Below the pieces are notes generated by a model. It saw nothing but the letters and a program-made list of their open reading frames with translations. It was not told the DNA's origin and did no database searches. A stretch of DNA of 64,000 nucleotides, from NCBI GenBank assembly GCA_013339895.1, contig JABACO010000021.1, forward strand, positions 5,788,754-5,852,753, given 5' to 3'. Numbering within the stretch: position 1 is the stretch's first letter; each line of letters opens with the position of its first letter. Position numbers and translations under genes: made by a program. Positions 1-11,900 of this stretch are shown here, piece by piece. Source of the DNA: Ephydatia muelleri (lineage: Eukaryota; Porifera; Demospongiae; Spongillida; Spongillidae).

Positions 1-1440
1 GATCCAGGAGTTTCTTTGAGTGGGTCGAAATCATAGTGCCACGTTCAGCCTGCCATATATGGTCAGGTTTTGGGGAGGGAAAGGCATGTGGCAAGGTGGG
101 ATACCATCTTTGTTGCAGTTCCCATAAGTTTCTGATACAGGTTCCCCCCCCCCCCCCCCCCTCAAATCCTGGCATTTGGGTTCATTTGAGAGGTCTCTGC
201 TGTAAGGGCAGCTGCATCAGCCGATATGCTTGGTTCACCCAAGATGGCAGGGGTGAGTGGTGATGTCTAGTGCAGCTGGCTTTCCTTTGTCCCACCCAGC
301 AATAAGCACATCAGCTGGGCAATTATGTTTGTTATCTCTCGTGAGGCCATGACCCTTCTCCACACCCACACTCAAATGGGCACGATGACAGAGTTCAACA
401 GCCACATCGCGAAGATGCTTGTGGTGTATCGCCACATTTCCACTGTGTCTGCAGGTCACTGCATGGTGACCAAGACGATGCAGGGCTATAACAGGGCATC
501 AAGGGCAGGTTAGTAGTCTGAGCCCAGCCACCGTCTACTTAATGTTCTTTAGGGAGTTGCTTGGGGTTTGGGGTGGCGCCGAGGTGCCTGCAGTGTCAAA
601 TTGCACCTGTCTCAACGTTGACACACTTTTGCAATGTTTGTGAAGGCGCCTTAGGCACCATACTTGGCTTCCCCGATTGCAAGCTGGAACTTATTAGGCT
701 CCAGATGCAAGCCTAAGCTGACAGGAGGGACTGATAGCCAGGAAGCTGCATGCGGGAGGAGGCAAGTCCTGTTAGCAAGAGATGAAGACTCCAACAAAGA
801 TTGAAAAAGATGGCCATCGATCCTCTGAGACAACTCTTTCTGGGGGTGGGAGGGGTCAGGTAAGATTCAAATGGACAGTGTTGGGCTCGGAGACCTTGGA
901 ATTGAAGGCACTGAACTGCCTGCTGCAAGTGGATGTCGTCTACTCTGCCATAGCCTGAGGAAGACAAGGATACAATTTAGGCAGCTGTGGCATGGTGTGA
1001 AAGGGGGTGACGGCCTTAGTCACCAAATCTCAAACTAAGCTGTGCCTGGTGCATTATAAGAAACTTCAACAGCTGAGCACAAGAAAAAACACTGTCTCAT
1101 TTCCTCGTCGAAAGATATCTGATGGGGTGACCCATGGAAGATGGACTAATCTACAGTAGCTCCCACATGTGTGGAGAAGGGTGACTGCCACCTGAAGGTC
1201 AACTGCTACTACATCACCAGGAGGAGGTAAGCAGTTTTTTGTACTCTCACACCTGCATGTTGGCTATGTACCTAAAGCAGTGTAAGTAATCCCAACGGGT
1301 GCTCCAAGAATGACCACATTTGGCTAGAGTGAACATCTCACAGCTAGTGGGAATGAGGCATTAACTTTTCTGCTGAAGAGTTCACACATGGCCAGGTTAA
1401 TGCAGAGCCCAAGGCAAGACCTAACTCTTCTATGATGTGT
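1..1440 (-). pseudogene. Non-LTR retrotransposon ORF, 3' part (reverse transcriptase tail and C-terminal domain)
   Basis: Broken reading frames on the minus strand match in order the ORF at 62650-63655. From about 1410 downward comes a stretch reading ILGAPVG (about 1290-1320), the same block as ILGAPIGD in the right-edge copy, then HAASWLSVP with GLHLEP (about 690-750), then a C-terminal block at 262-455 with HLRDVAVELCHRAHLSV and PADVLIAGWDKGKPAALDIT. A histidine/cysteine-rich segment followed by a PAD...DIT pattern is seen after the reverse transcriptase in several metazoan non-LTR elements and may be a restriction-like endonuclease; that last point is inference. Stops and frameshifts separate the blocks, so the copy is dead. 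The catalytic core lies outside the preserved part. Confidence 0.6.
144..161. repeat. Poly(C) tract
   Basis: Run of 18 C. One of at least a dozen long C or G tracts in the window. Confidence 0.95.
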
Positions 1441-1999
1441 ATAACACAGCTGAGCAATTACCGGCTAGAAATTTGCAGTTATTGTGTTATGGTACATGTA
1501 ACAAAACATTAACATATAGTATTTTCACGGAATGAACTTTTGTTTAGAAAAAGTTCATATAGAAAAATTTTGGAGCCTATGAATATGTTTTTGGCCAACT
1601 TGTATACATACAGACTGATGTGAAAAAAAGCCAGTCAACAAATGCCTCATTTCATGCAGCAAAGACATGTGAAGCAGTTTTAAAACAACTTCCATTATGT
1701 TGTAATATCAACAATATATTTTTTAACTATTTAAAGTTGAAAACATTTTGTAAGATTAATTTTTCAACAGAGAAAATTCATAATTACATTAAATTTATAC
1801 CAACACAACCACTCAGATCAACCAGGCCTCAGGATAAAAGAATTAATCCAAGGCCAGCCATTTAATGTATGCATGATACATTGTTTATTTCACCTATTTA
1901 TAATTGCCTGCGTTTAACCCATATGGGTACACTCTGCTTTAGAATAATCAGTAAATCAACCCCTTCCTCTTTCCACCATAAGCAAATAATGAATCTTAC
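1441..1999. other. AT-rich stretch without a recognised gene
   Basis: Nothing codes convincingly here. The part nearest 2000 resembles the corresponding flank of the second lectin exon (about 23770-23890), so it is probably intron or 3' flank shared by the two lectin-like paralogues. Confidence 0.5.
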
Positions 2000-2428
2000 T
2001 GTGTCTTCTTTTGTAAACTGCTGGTTATTTGATGGGGGTGAGTTACGAGGCCACAGAATGACTGAGGTACCAGCTGTAGTGTTGGCTCCTGCAACATCCA
2101 TTACCAATGTAGGATCAGATGCAAACTGCCAATAATTATCGTGGTCTATCCATTGCTGGCTTGGCTTTGGATTTCCGTTGAATGCACTCAAAACGAGTGG
2201 ATTTCCTTGTGCCCCACCATCCAATGCAAATTGCGTGGAATCAGAGCCTGTGGTCATGGAAATAATAGCTGTAGTTTTGTTTGCAATTAAGTATTGTAAA
2301 AACCACTTTTGGTTGTTGGATGGTGGACTTTTTTTATTGTCCATTACGACGATTTTGGAACCATCGGCAGCATTTTGAACGGTCAAAACAAACCCGTCTT
2401 TAAGGTTTGATTGTATGTAGTAAGAATT
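2000..2428 (-). CDS. Exon coding one ricin-B-like beta-trefoil (lectin-like) domain, copy 1
   Basis: A 429-nt open exon, 143 codons, phase 0 at both ends. On the minus strand it follows a C-rich stretch ending CAG and stops at a GTAAGA donor. It contains three repeats with the Q-x-W pattern of ricin-B domains: NNQKWFL, PSQQWID and a terminal NNQQF, plus the LVMDVAGANTTAGTSV block typical of these folds. Such domains usually bind carbohydrate. No signal peptide or first exon could be found upstream (higher coordinates), so the full protein is unknown. A paralogous exon with the same borders lies at 23892-24314. It could belong to a longer lectin, or be a duplicated exon of a decayed gene. Confidence 0.6.
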
Positions 2429-4167
2429 CTGGGGGGGGGGGAAGAGAAAATAGAAGCAAGGTATATATATAAATTAATATAATTATACATATGCTGCACT
2501 TCTAATACATGTAGTCAGAAAATTCGTATAGCAATATTGCAATACTGTATGGGCCCGTATACTATTGTGTAGTTAATTAACAAAGCATGAGAGAAGCGCT
2601 TGGGCCCCCCGAGTTCCGGCACCGGTATTTAGGTCATTAACAAAGCATAGAGACAGACTTTGCGCCTGGATCGTTAAAATCACGATTGCATTGTAACAGT
2701 GCAATTGCATCAGGGCCTCGAAGGCAATGCGCTTCCTACCTGGGTGAAAAGATTGTGCATATTGTATGAGATAGTATTAATTAGTATTGTCGAAAAGAAA
2801 ACAAAGATATACAAAAAGTGTAGATTTTTTAAAGAAGTTTTTTATTTTTGAATTTTTTTTTGATATTTTAATTATATTATTTTTGTTATACTTAATTAAC
2901 ATTTAATCCTTCATATTATACAGCAGTATTTGATCATTTACTGAAACACAGTATTACTAAGTATAAACGGCAATTAAAAAACTTTGTACCTACACCATTG
3001 CATTGGGGCCTCAATTAGCCTAAGCGGTACCCCCATACCCCCCCCCCCCCCCCCCCCCCCCCCGAGCATTTTTGAAATGACGCCAGCGGCGACATTTGAC
3101 AATTAAGGGAACGAATTTTTATCTTTCTCTTGCCCTTTGTTCACTCCGTTACTTTGCTCTTCTCCCTCCCGTAACTCACAAATTAAGACTTACGGTTGCT
3201 GGACCGTCTGGAGCTACCTGGTCCTAGATGTAAGAGATGAAACAAGTGGTGTTAATTGTTGTTGTAGGGCACACGGTTTTATTACGCGCTTCAGCCAGTA
3301 CGACCGACAGTCTAGCAATTGTTCAACGCCCCCTACGTACGGTGTCGTAAGACTCTTCCTAATAAAAGCCTCTAGGTATGATTTGCTGCATGCCGGTCTG
3401 TCTATTGACGTGGACTCGACATCGGGGCGTGGCAAACTTGATTTGGAAAAGGGCACAGACTCACTGGTGGCGAAGAATCCATTCTGCAGTTGACCGCCAC
3501 ACTACTCCTTGTGAGAAATCATTACTAGGGGCACTAAATTCATGGCCGGGGCATTCCAAAACCGTCAATCATGGTGCGCGGCTTTGGCGGCGAAATGCCC
3601 TGTATGGACCTTGCATATGGTGCGTGCATGGGGACTGAATTCCCTGTATGGACCTTGCGTATGGTGCTTGGCTTTGGCGGCGGCCTACATGAACCTTGCA
3701 TGGCGTTGGGCATCGTTTGCAGCAGCAGATCTAGACAAACAGCGAGCACATTAATTTTATATAAACTATTTTCCACTGTTTTAGCCACATGCCTCGCAAG
3801 GGGGAAACTGTTAGACTTTCTGTATTGATGAATGCACAGATAGATCGCAACAAATGTAACCTATAGGATTAAATTTAACAGCAGTCAGCGACCTTCTCCT
3901 CATCAAATTCGTTACTGCCTGGCGATGAGCGCCTTTTGTACTGTTGCGCAATGTCGATCGTGACATTAAAACAAACAAACAACAACAACAACAACAAAAA
4001 CACAAACAAACACACACAACTATAATTACAACAAAAGCATAATAGAAAACATATAATGCTGGACCATTGCAGCACCATGCAAATCAAGGAATGATCTAAA
4101 GCATTATACGAATGACGTGTTTCTCGTCCTCCTATTTAACAAATGAGGCGGTGGGAGGCATTTTGAT

Positions 4168-4170
<3 letters not shown>

Positions 4171-4204
<34 letters not shown>
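4171..4204. repeat. Poly(T) tract
   Basis: About 34 consecutive T. It could be the poly(A) tail of a minus-strand retrocopy, but no SINE or LINE body was recognised next to it. Confidence 0.9.
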
Positions 4205-4205
<1 letters not shown>

Positions 4206-4379
4206 TACATGTCACAAGGTAAAAAGAAATGTATAGTACATTTTAGTATTGGTACAACAAGTAATAAAAGTGGATGGCCCATGCCCAGTCCGGATAATCG
4301 CTAGTAATGGTAATTAACAATTATTACCGGTTTAGTCCAAACTGCATTGATCCCGTGCATGACTCCACCGTTCTACTGT

Positions 4380-5880
4380 TACGCGCAAAGTTGGAATCTT
4401 AGGATTGTCCTGCGCAAACCTGGAATTCCAGGTTTGTGTGCGCAATCCTAGGATTGTTCTCACCTTCAAACACGTGTTGCTGATTAATTTCGTCAATAGC
4501 AATCCCAAAAGAGAGTTTTGGCGATATCTAGAGACATTTTTGACAGGGAAAAATAACGGCAGCAAATCGATAGGAAGAGCGAAAGGAGCTCGTATTTTGA
4601 AGTTTTTGAATGGATATGGCTGTGATGGAGACTGATCTGAAATTGAAGTTTTGGATTAAAGAAAGACAGTTCAGAATATTTGATTATCCTGCTTAACAGA
4701 TGTGGCTAAGGAGAAGGTCAGCTTTCCGTTTTATACACTATAGTAACTTAACAGAATTTGTGCACTGGTATGCTCAGGATAAGAATGATACCACCATTCT
4801 GGGCCACTATCGGCGTGTTGCTTATATTGAGGACTTCAAAAGCATACTCGAGCGTTATCACTGCAGCTTCCGTGCATGGGCATATGGAATACAAGAAGAC
4901 CCTTGCTGCAAGAGGTGGTGCACAAGTGCTCACTATTCATCATTTATACTAATCAGCAATGTTTCCTTCTAGTACTGCCTTGTTTGGTTCCTGTGAAAAT
5001 CCCTTCACCAGGTGGTTGATCAAACCAGTTCATATAGTGAAGCCTTCATTGTTTCATGGATACACGTGTTGAGTTGGTCTTTATGCAAGTGGTAAAAGGC
5101 AATTAAATAAACTTATATCTCATGCACATGTACCTTAACAATAGGATCATGCCGTCAGAGACAACAACTGTGAAACTGATCACATGTAATTTGAGCTGAA
5201 TTTTTTTTCTTATTTTAAGTTGTGCCTACCTCAGACGATAGTACTAAGAGCCTGGAGGATGTTAGAAGAGAAAACCATGTATGTCAAGATGCTATAGGAA
5301 TATACACCCATGCAATGAATTTAAGGATGAGATGTGCAACAGCCGAAACATGTTCTCATTAAACTTTTAATATCATTAATACTCTAAGTTACTTTTTCTC
5401 TGCCCTCTGATCCTCAACCTTAGACAAATTTTTCGGCGCAGGAGGGCTAAGTGAGTTGGCTTGCACACACAGCCTATTATGTATGAGGGCTACTTGGGGT
5501 CACGCATTTTGGGCAGCACAGAAGCATCTCTTCTGCTCGATGTCTGCTATACTATAATGGATGGGAGGGGGGGAGGACAAAATCTCAAGGTTAGCCTGTA
5601 AAGAACAAATAATGTCAGTAGTTACGTTACGTGCAAAGTTGGAATTTACGCAATCTTAGGATTGGCCTGTGCAAACCTAGAATTCTACGTTTGTGTTCAC
5701 AATCCTAGGATTGTGGTTGCAATCCTACAATCCTAGGAATACGCCAGTATGAATCTTGAATCATTTCAATCCTAGAATTGCGCCAGCACCATCTTAGAAT
5801 TGGCTGCACAATTCTAGGATTGGTAGATTGCGGAATTCTATAGGATAGGTCGGCTGCGCAAACCCGAGTTCTTGAATCTA
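4380..5880. repeat. Dispersed cluster of CAATCCTAGGATTG palindromes
   Basis: The self-complementary 14-mer CAATCCTAGGATTG and near variants (ATTCTAGGATTG, CAATCCTAGAATTG, CTTAGGATTG) occur several times at 4393-4460 and again at 5640-5850. GCAAACCTGGAATTCCAGGTTTG is a second palindrome in the first cluster, broken here as GCAAACCTGG and AATTCCAGGTTTG. The two clusters share the lead-in CGCAAAGTTGGAAT, so they are two copies of one short repeat. Confidence 0.6.
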
Positions 5881-8800
5881 GGAATGCTTGTAAAAGTCAT
5901 TCTGGTTTTATTTTACGACTGCATGTGCAAGTCGTTCCAAGTTGTATAACCACAACTTGGTTTTGTGCTAGTCATTCCAAGAATCACCCAGTCAAGATAT
6001 TTCATATCAGGCTGATATAGGTATGATTGAAATTATTGCCTTGTCTTCACATTGATGAAGGTTTGGTATCTTTTCAACATCCACAATTTCAGTTTCTTTC
6101 TCACACCCTGTCATGTCTACATTGAAACATGGCTGACCACTATGACATCTTTTGGTGCAGGAGTCTTTGCACGTTGACATGTACACCTTTGACTTTTGCA
6201 ATTACTCTTGCAACTGCAAACAGTACCATGGTACAGATTCTTAGGGTTGTACTGCTTTGCAGCTTCTCTGAGGGACCCACCTTAGGTTCATTCTCCCATC
6301 CTTTTACTTCAATGTTCATATTGCCACTGTATCTTTCCAACTCTCAGGCTGTAACACAATTTTTCAATGCACCAAATGCATAGCAAAGACGGTACAGTTT
6401 ATGTTTTGTACCTACAATTGATTACAACTATGCAAGGCAAGTGTTTCAGGTCGCATCTCCTATATCTTTCAGCCATTTTCTGGGAATTTGGTAATTCCCA
6501 TCAGCTATTTTTCTTAGTGGTATGTGCTTTTGACGTTCGTAGTAAATGCTAAATTTATTACATATTATTAAACAGAAGTGATGCAAAGAAATGAACTTCC
6601 CATCATTGTTCTCAGAATTATGAACATCAATCAGATATTCCTTTTGGATTGATTTCTAACCTTTATCTCTTCACCACTTGCATTTTGATGATCTCCACAG
6701 GTCAGTGCCACCTTATACAAATATATTGAATAGTTTTATGATTACCTGGAATTAACATTCTACACAAATTGAGTTCTCAGTTTCTGGAATTAACCAAGCA
6801 AAGCTGGATAGATTGTTCCTGCCAACATCTCGTTCTCTTGCCCTATTTAGATTACAACAAATCAGTACCTCCTTGATGCAGTAAGGTACTTCAGCATGTT
6901 GTGGAATGTGATGTTTTTCCTATTATGAGGTGTGTGTGCAGTCCCTTCCAGTTAGCATTCCTTGCTTTCAAGGATTGAGGAAGCTGATTTCAGCTCCCTG
7001 TTCTATGCCATTGCTGCAGTTGACCAAGCCAGATTCACTTCAACATCAAAGTACCAAGTATATTTGCGTCTTAGACCCAACTCTCCCTTCCCATGTATTT
7101 ACAGCACTCTGGGCCTAATTATATGATTGGTTTTAGCATTGATTTTGCATGCCTGCAAACCCATTGTCCCAACATACATGTGTAAAATTAAAACACGTAA
7201 AACTACAACACGCCCACACCAAACTTATATACACAGAGCAGGGGCCAGAACAGGCAATATTAATTTTAATTAGAGGGCTAGGCCCAGACACCTCATGGAA
7301 AAAACCTTACTGTGGGATAAAGCCCAGTGGGAAAATTCCACAGCAGCAAAAGCTGCTCACACACAAAAACAAATATCAATAGTACTGCCTTTTCAGCCAG
7401 CACGTTTCTTTCTTCTCACTCTCTGCTCTCTTGCTATATCAAGCCAGCACACCAAATCTCTCACAGCTACGTGTATACCACCTTGGGGGAAGTTCCCACA
7501 GGCACAAAAACGCTTATATAGAGTCAGTGAAATGTCCCACCTGCGTCCTGGTCATCATGTGATGTACAAACAATGGGATAGAGACGTTTTTGTCTAATTT
7601 AGCTTCATACAAATGACAGAAAGATGTATAGCTCACAAGTTAGATTTAGCACTTTTGCCCAACAAGGGCAATTGATTTTGCCATCACGTTCTTGCTTACT
7701 GGCTAAGATGAGATTTTTTTTTTCAGTTAATGAGAAATATTTATTATTTCGGGTTAATAATATTGTATTTTTCTTGATTTTACTTGCTTGATGTTTGCTG
7801 TATTTTGTTCTCACCGTGGCACAAAATTGCAATTACATGACAATGGACAATGACGCAGAATACCATTGCATGTATTGGTCCTAAAGAGTGATTTTGAATA
7901 ACATTAGTCAGAGTTTAAAATCACTGTTAAAGTTGACAGTGAATGGCAGAATAGTACAAATAAAATGTTTTCAAATGAATTTCTCAAGCCATTCACTTTT
8001 GTTGCAAGCAGGACACAGTGTTGTGGACACAAATGAAGACTCAACTAATAACCGTGGCAATTTTAAGATCAATTGCTAAAATGACCCAGTAATAAAAAAT
8101 CCCTGGTGAGAATTCTTACATAAACCCATCATTAACTAAGGCTTCAGGGATGCAACTCTATTGTACTACTTTCCTTTGATCAATTATGCAAAGAAATGAG
8201 TATGATATATAGGAATTTAACATGGAAAAAAAACTCCCTTAATTATGCAGTTGCTGCAGATTTATCAAAAGAAGAACCTTTATTTTCAAGGTACTGCTAT
8301 ATCTAGTATGTTGGAAACCAATCAATCTGGCTTACAAAGCGAGAATAAAGGTATGAAAAGCGCCCAGATAGCGTACTGTTCCCAATCATTTGTGTTCTCG
8401 TGACGCGGTATATAACTAGTTCATCGTGATCACTATTATTCGTGCTCAGATTCAAAGATCGTCTCCAACGTCCGTATACGTGTCGTGGAATGCATACCCG
8501 TTCTCTTTCAGTTAATCAGTTATACGTGCATGCACTCTTCGAACGATATTACACCTGCAGACTGAGCAAAAATTGCCGAGGAAGTAGCCAGCCCTTTACA
8601 GTATTGGTGGATCTTGTCTTGAGGCTGGGGTTAAAACGCACTGATGAATAGCAGTTAATTACATGGCAAAATTATGCATGCATACTCGCATCAATTTGCG
8701 TATTGTCGCTAACTTGGAACGTGGTCTCAGTCTTAATTGATAGAGATCACATATAGCCGTACAGCTGTAAGTGAACAACTAGCATCGATTGTTGCATGGA

Positions 8801-8976
8801 CCTATAGCCTTTCATAAGTTAATTGTGGAGCGCGTGTGCATGATTTTATTCTTCTGTTCTGAAAACCAGAGATCATCCCCACACCACTGCAAATATCTGG
8901 ATACCTTCGCTCACCACTGCTCATCCTTTATTCATACTGAATCCTACATATAGAACAGATCAAATTAAGGCACGAA

Positions 8977-11900
8977 ATGGTACACGGGAAAGCCGCTCTG
9001 CTATTTCTGTGGATATATGATATAATCTGCCTCACGCAGACCTCTCAGCAGCTATTCCGCAGCTTTACGCCGACAGACAACGCTCAGGTGAAGGACCTAG
9101 CTATCAGCAGCGACGGCCAGCTGTTTGCAAGTAGCGCTGTTAGAGACCGAAGTGTAGTATACAGGCTGAACTGCAGCTTAGTGGTACAAGAAGCTTTGTG
9201 GATTGCCGACGGATTATTCATTTTAGGATTAATCTTGACCCCAGACGAGAGCAAGCTAGTGGTATGCTTGACCGATAAAAGCTGCACTGGATACAATGCC
9301 AGCAACTTGAAAGATATCTCTTCGACGGTATTTCCGAACGCCCTAGCTAGCAACGGCAGCAGTGTGGCTTTGGTGAGTGCCTCGGTCATTGGAGGAGGAA
9401 ACAGATTCTACGCTGCCAGCAGCAACGATACTGTGAATCTTATTGGTCAGTACGGACTTGACAGAACAGTCAGGAACGTGAGCAGATCATCAGGCGGCCT
9501 GTTTGATGTAACTACAGACTCGTTCTCCCGTAATTGGTTTGGTGGATTTGTGGCGGGTTCCTACGTGTATTTTGTGGTACTCGACGTGAGCGCTTCCCCA
9601 AACTCCGAGACAGGGATCAGGGTGCTGAGAGTGTGCGATAATAGCCAGGAGACCCGCGTGACCTCTGTTTCTGAAATTGAACTGGACTGCCTTGATCTCG
9701 CTGGACGCGTGAATGGCTATGCCAGATTAGTCGGAGCATCCCTGGTGACTTACCCAGTAAATGGATCCGAGTCATACGAAGCTGCTCTTCTGGTTGGGAT
9801 CGTGACACCGCCATTGGGTGGCTATTCAGGGATGTACAGCAGCCGCGTGTGCGCTTTTCAACTGTCCCAGATTGACTCCATGATTGACAGCGTCTCCTCA
9901 TCCTCCCCGTCAAATGGTACTTGCTTCTCTGGTCCTCTACCATGGAGGAATACGAGCAATTCCTATTTCTCGTGCAGCAGTAGATGCAACATGTCGTCAC
10001 CCGGGGCAACCGAGGCGCCAACGCTGCATGCAGTGTCGCATCCTGTGTCTGTATTATCGACCAATACCTCATTTGAACTCGACTATGTACTGTCCATCTA
10101 CATAGAGTCACTCTCGTTGCTGTTTATCGCATCCACCAATATGGGCGAATCGATTGTGCAGACTGTGAGTAGAGCTGCGTGACTCTGTGTGCATGTGTGT
10201 GCCCATTTAATGTGCCTGATATTATTATTGTTTTGCCAATTAATTTGCACATTTCCAGTTTCATGTTGTTGATGGATCTGCGAATAGTACTGGTAATTGG
10301 CTCTCATCCTGGGTGCTGCCCCAGCGGGCCGTTAAGCTGACATGGGTCAGTGGACTGAGCTACATCTATGTCACTACAAATATCTCTGTAAGTCAATTAC
10401 ACCTCTGGTGACCTCATCTCACCTTGCTAGTGGGAAATTTATGTATCATATCCCCTCATGCATGATTCTTCTCCATAACACAGTTAATACCTGCATGATG
10501 CCCAGGTTTCGAAAGGGATAGAATTTAAGTACATGCATACTGTATACGCGTGAAAGGGGCCGGATTTAGATCTAAGCGCACTACCAGGTCTGCCAATGGC
10601 CAGACCAGATTCCGGCCTGACTGCTGGCCTGACTGCTGGCCTGTCTGCTGGTCTGATAGGCCAGTTGGCTTTTGCTAGCCTTGAGTCCAGGTTAAAAGAT
10701 AACACACATGAAATAGAATCAAATTTCACTGCCACATTGCACCATGCATGTCTTTGTAGGTATCTGGCATCTTACAGGTGCAGATGACTAGAAGTCTATT
10801 TCACTTCAGCATTACTGCCACATTGGATGTAGGTATCAAGCGTCAAAATAACTCTTAGTTTGCTCTTTTCCCTTTCTTATCAAGAGGGAATTTACAAAAT
10901 GTACCAGTACGAAGCCATGTAGTTTACCTTATGTTGGTTTCATTTCCAACAATCCGGAGGATATTCCTGAAGGTATTAAGAGCTTTTTGTGGTGCAGCGT
11001 TGCATACTGAGTGGAGTTAGACGACACATGATAGTGGATAGTGAAAAGTGTACGCCATTGATTGGTGCAAACAGTGGCCCGAATTTATAAGACAAGATTT
11101 ATCTTTTATGAAGAAACTGATGACATTTATGTGGTTTTAATTAGTTAAAAAGTGCCGTTTTCTTCCAGGTGGATTGCACGTGCAGGGCTGTGGTAGGGAG
11201 TGGGGTGAGAACGAGAGCCTGCTATAACTAATCTATTTCTCCTAAACGGTTATCTTTTATCAAATTTGGAAATGTAACCACTGTTATTTCTTGTGAGCTG
11301 TCTCACAACATTAGTAACCACACTAATTCTGCCCATTAAAGGTCATTGAAGTTCCCATTGAGCAATGCTCCAACCTCACTGGCTGTCTGAGCTGTGTAGT
11401 CAATGTGAACCCTCTGTGCGGATGGTGTACTGTGGAGCAGAAGTGTTCTCAGAGGTCGCAATGTCAGAATAGCACTCTGGCAGGCTCTTGGTTGCAGGGT
11501 GGACGTGCCTCCAGCCAGTGTCACACTAATGGAGGAAACACAGCCATGCTTAGGGATTCAAACCACTTTAATTACACTTCTGTGATCCCCACAAAGATCA
11601 TACCTTCGTAAGCCATACCCAACTGCAATTACAGCTGTGCCATTTCCCATTTACATAACATTTCTGTACATGTGTTTTCACATAGAGGTGGCATCACTCT
11701 CAACTTCATTGGAACATTCCCAAATACTACCCTGAAGGCTGTTTTTGTTGTGACCAATGGAAGTACATCGGTATGTGATGAAAATCTTGCAACAACCGTA
11801 TTCCCCTACCCTATCTATCATCCTCATCCTGTCTCATCTGCTTCTTCCCAATTCCTCCACACCTCCCCTCCCTCTCACCTCTCCTCCTCCTCTTAACAGG

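Larger units (their letters stand above)
2442..8976. other. Long stretch with no recognised gene; repeats only
   Basis: No coding signal was supported. Visible: poly(C) at 3038-3063; a short tandem duplication around 3595-3680 (unit containing TGTATGGACCTTGC); poly(T) at 4171-4204; clusters of the palindromic word CAATCCTAGGATTG and variants at 4393-4460 and 5640-5850. The small open frames scattered here lack start context, splice partners and recognisable motifs. The region 8400-8976 would hold the promoter and 5' UTR of the receptor kinase gene, but no promoter element stood out. Confidence 0.5.

Noticed and set aside
8442..8651. 69-codon frame upstream of the kinase gene
   Set aside because: No motif, no homology that I recognise, and no clear link to the downstream exons.
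10778..10828. A 51-bp phase-0 candidate exon between the Sema and PSI exons of the kinase gene
   Set aside because: It has AG and GT borders, but joining exon 2 directly to 11342 gives [16 protein letters not shown], which fits the usual spacing before a PSI domain; an extra 17 residues would disturb it.
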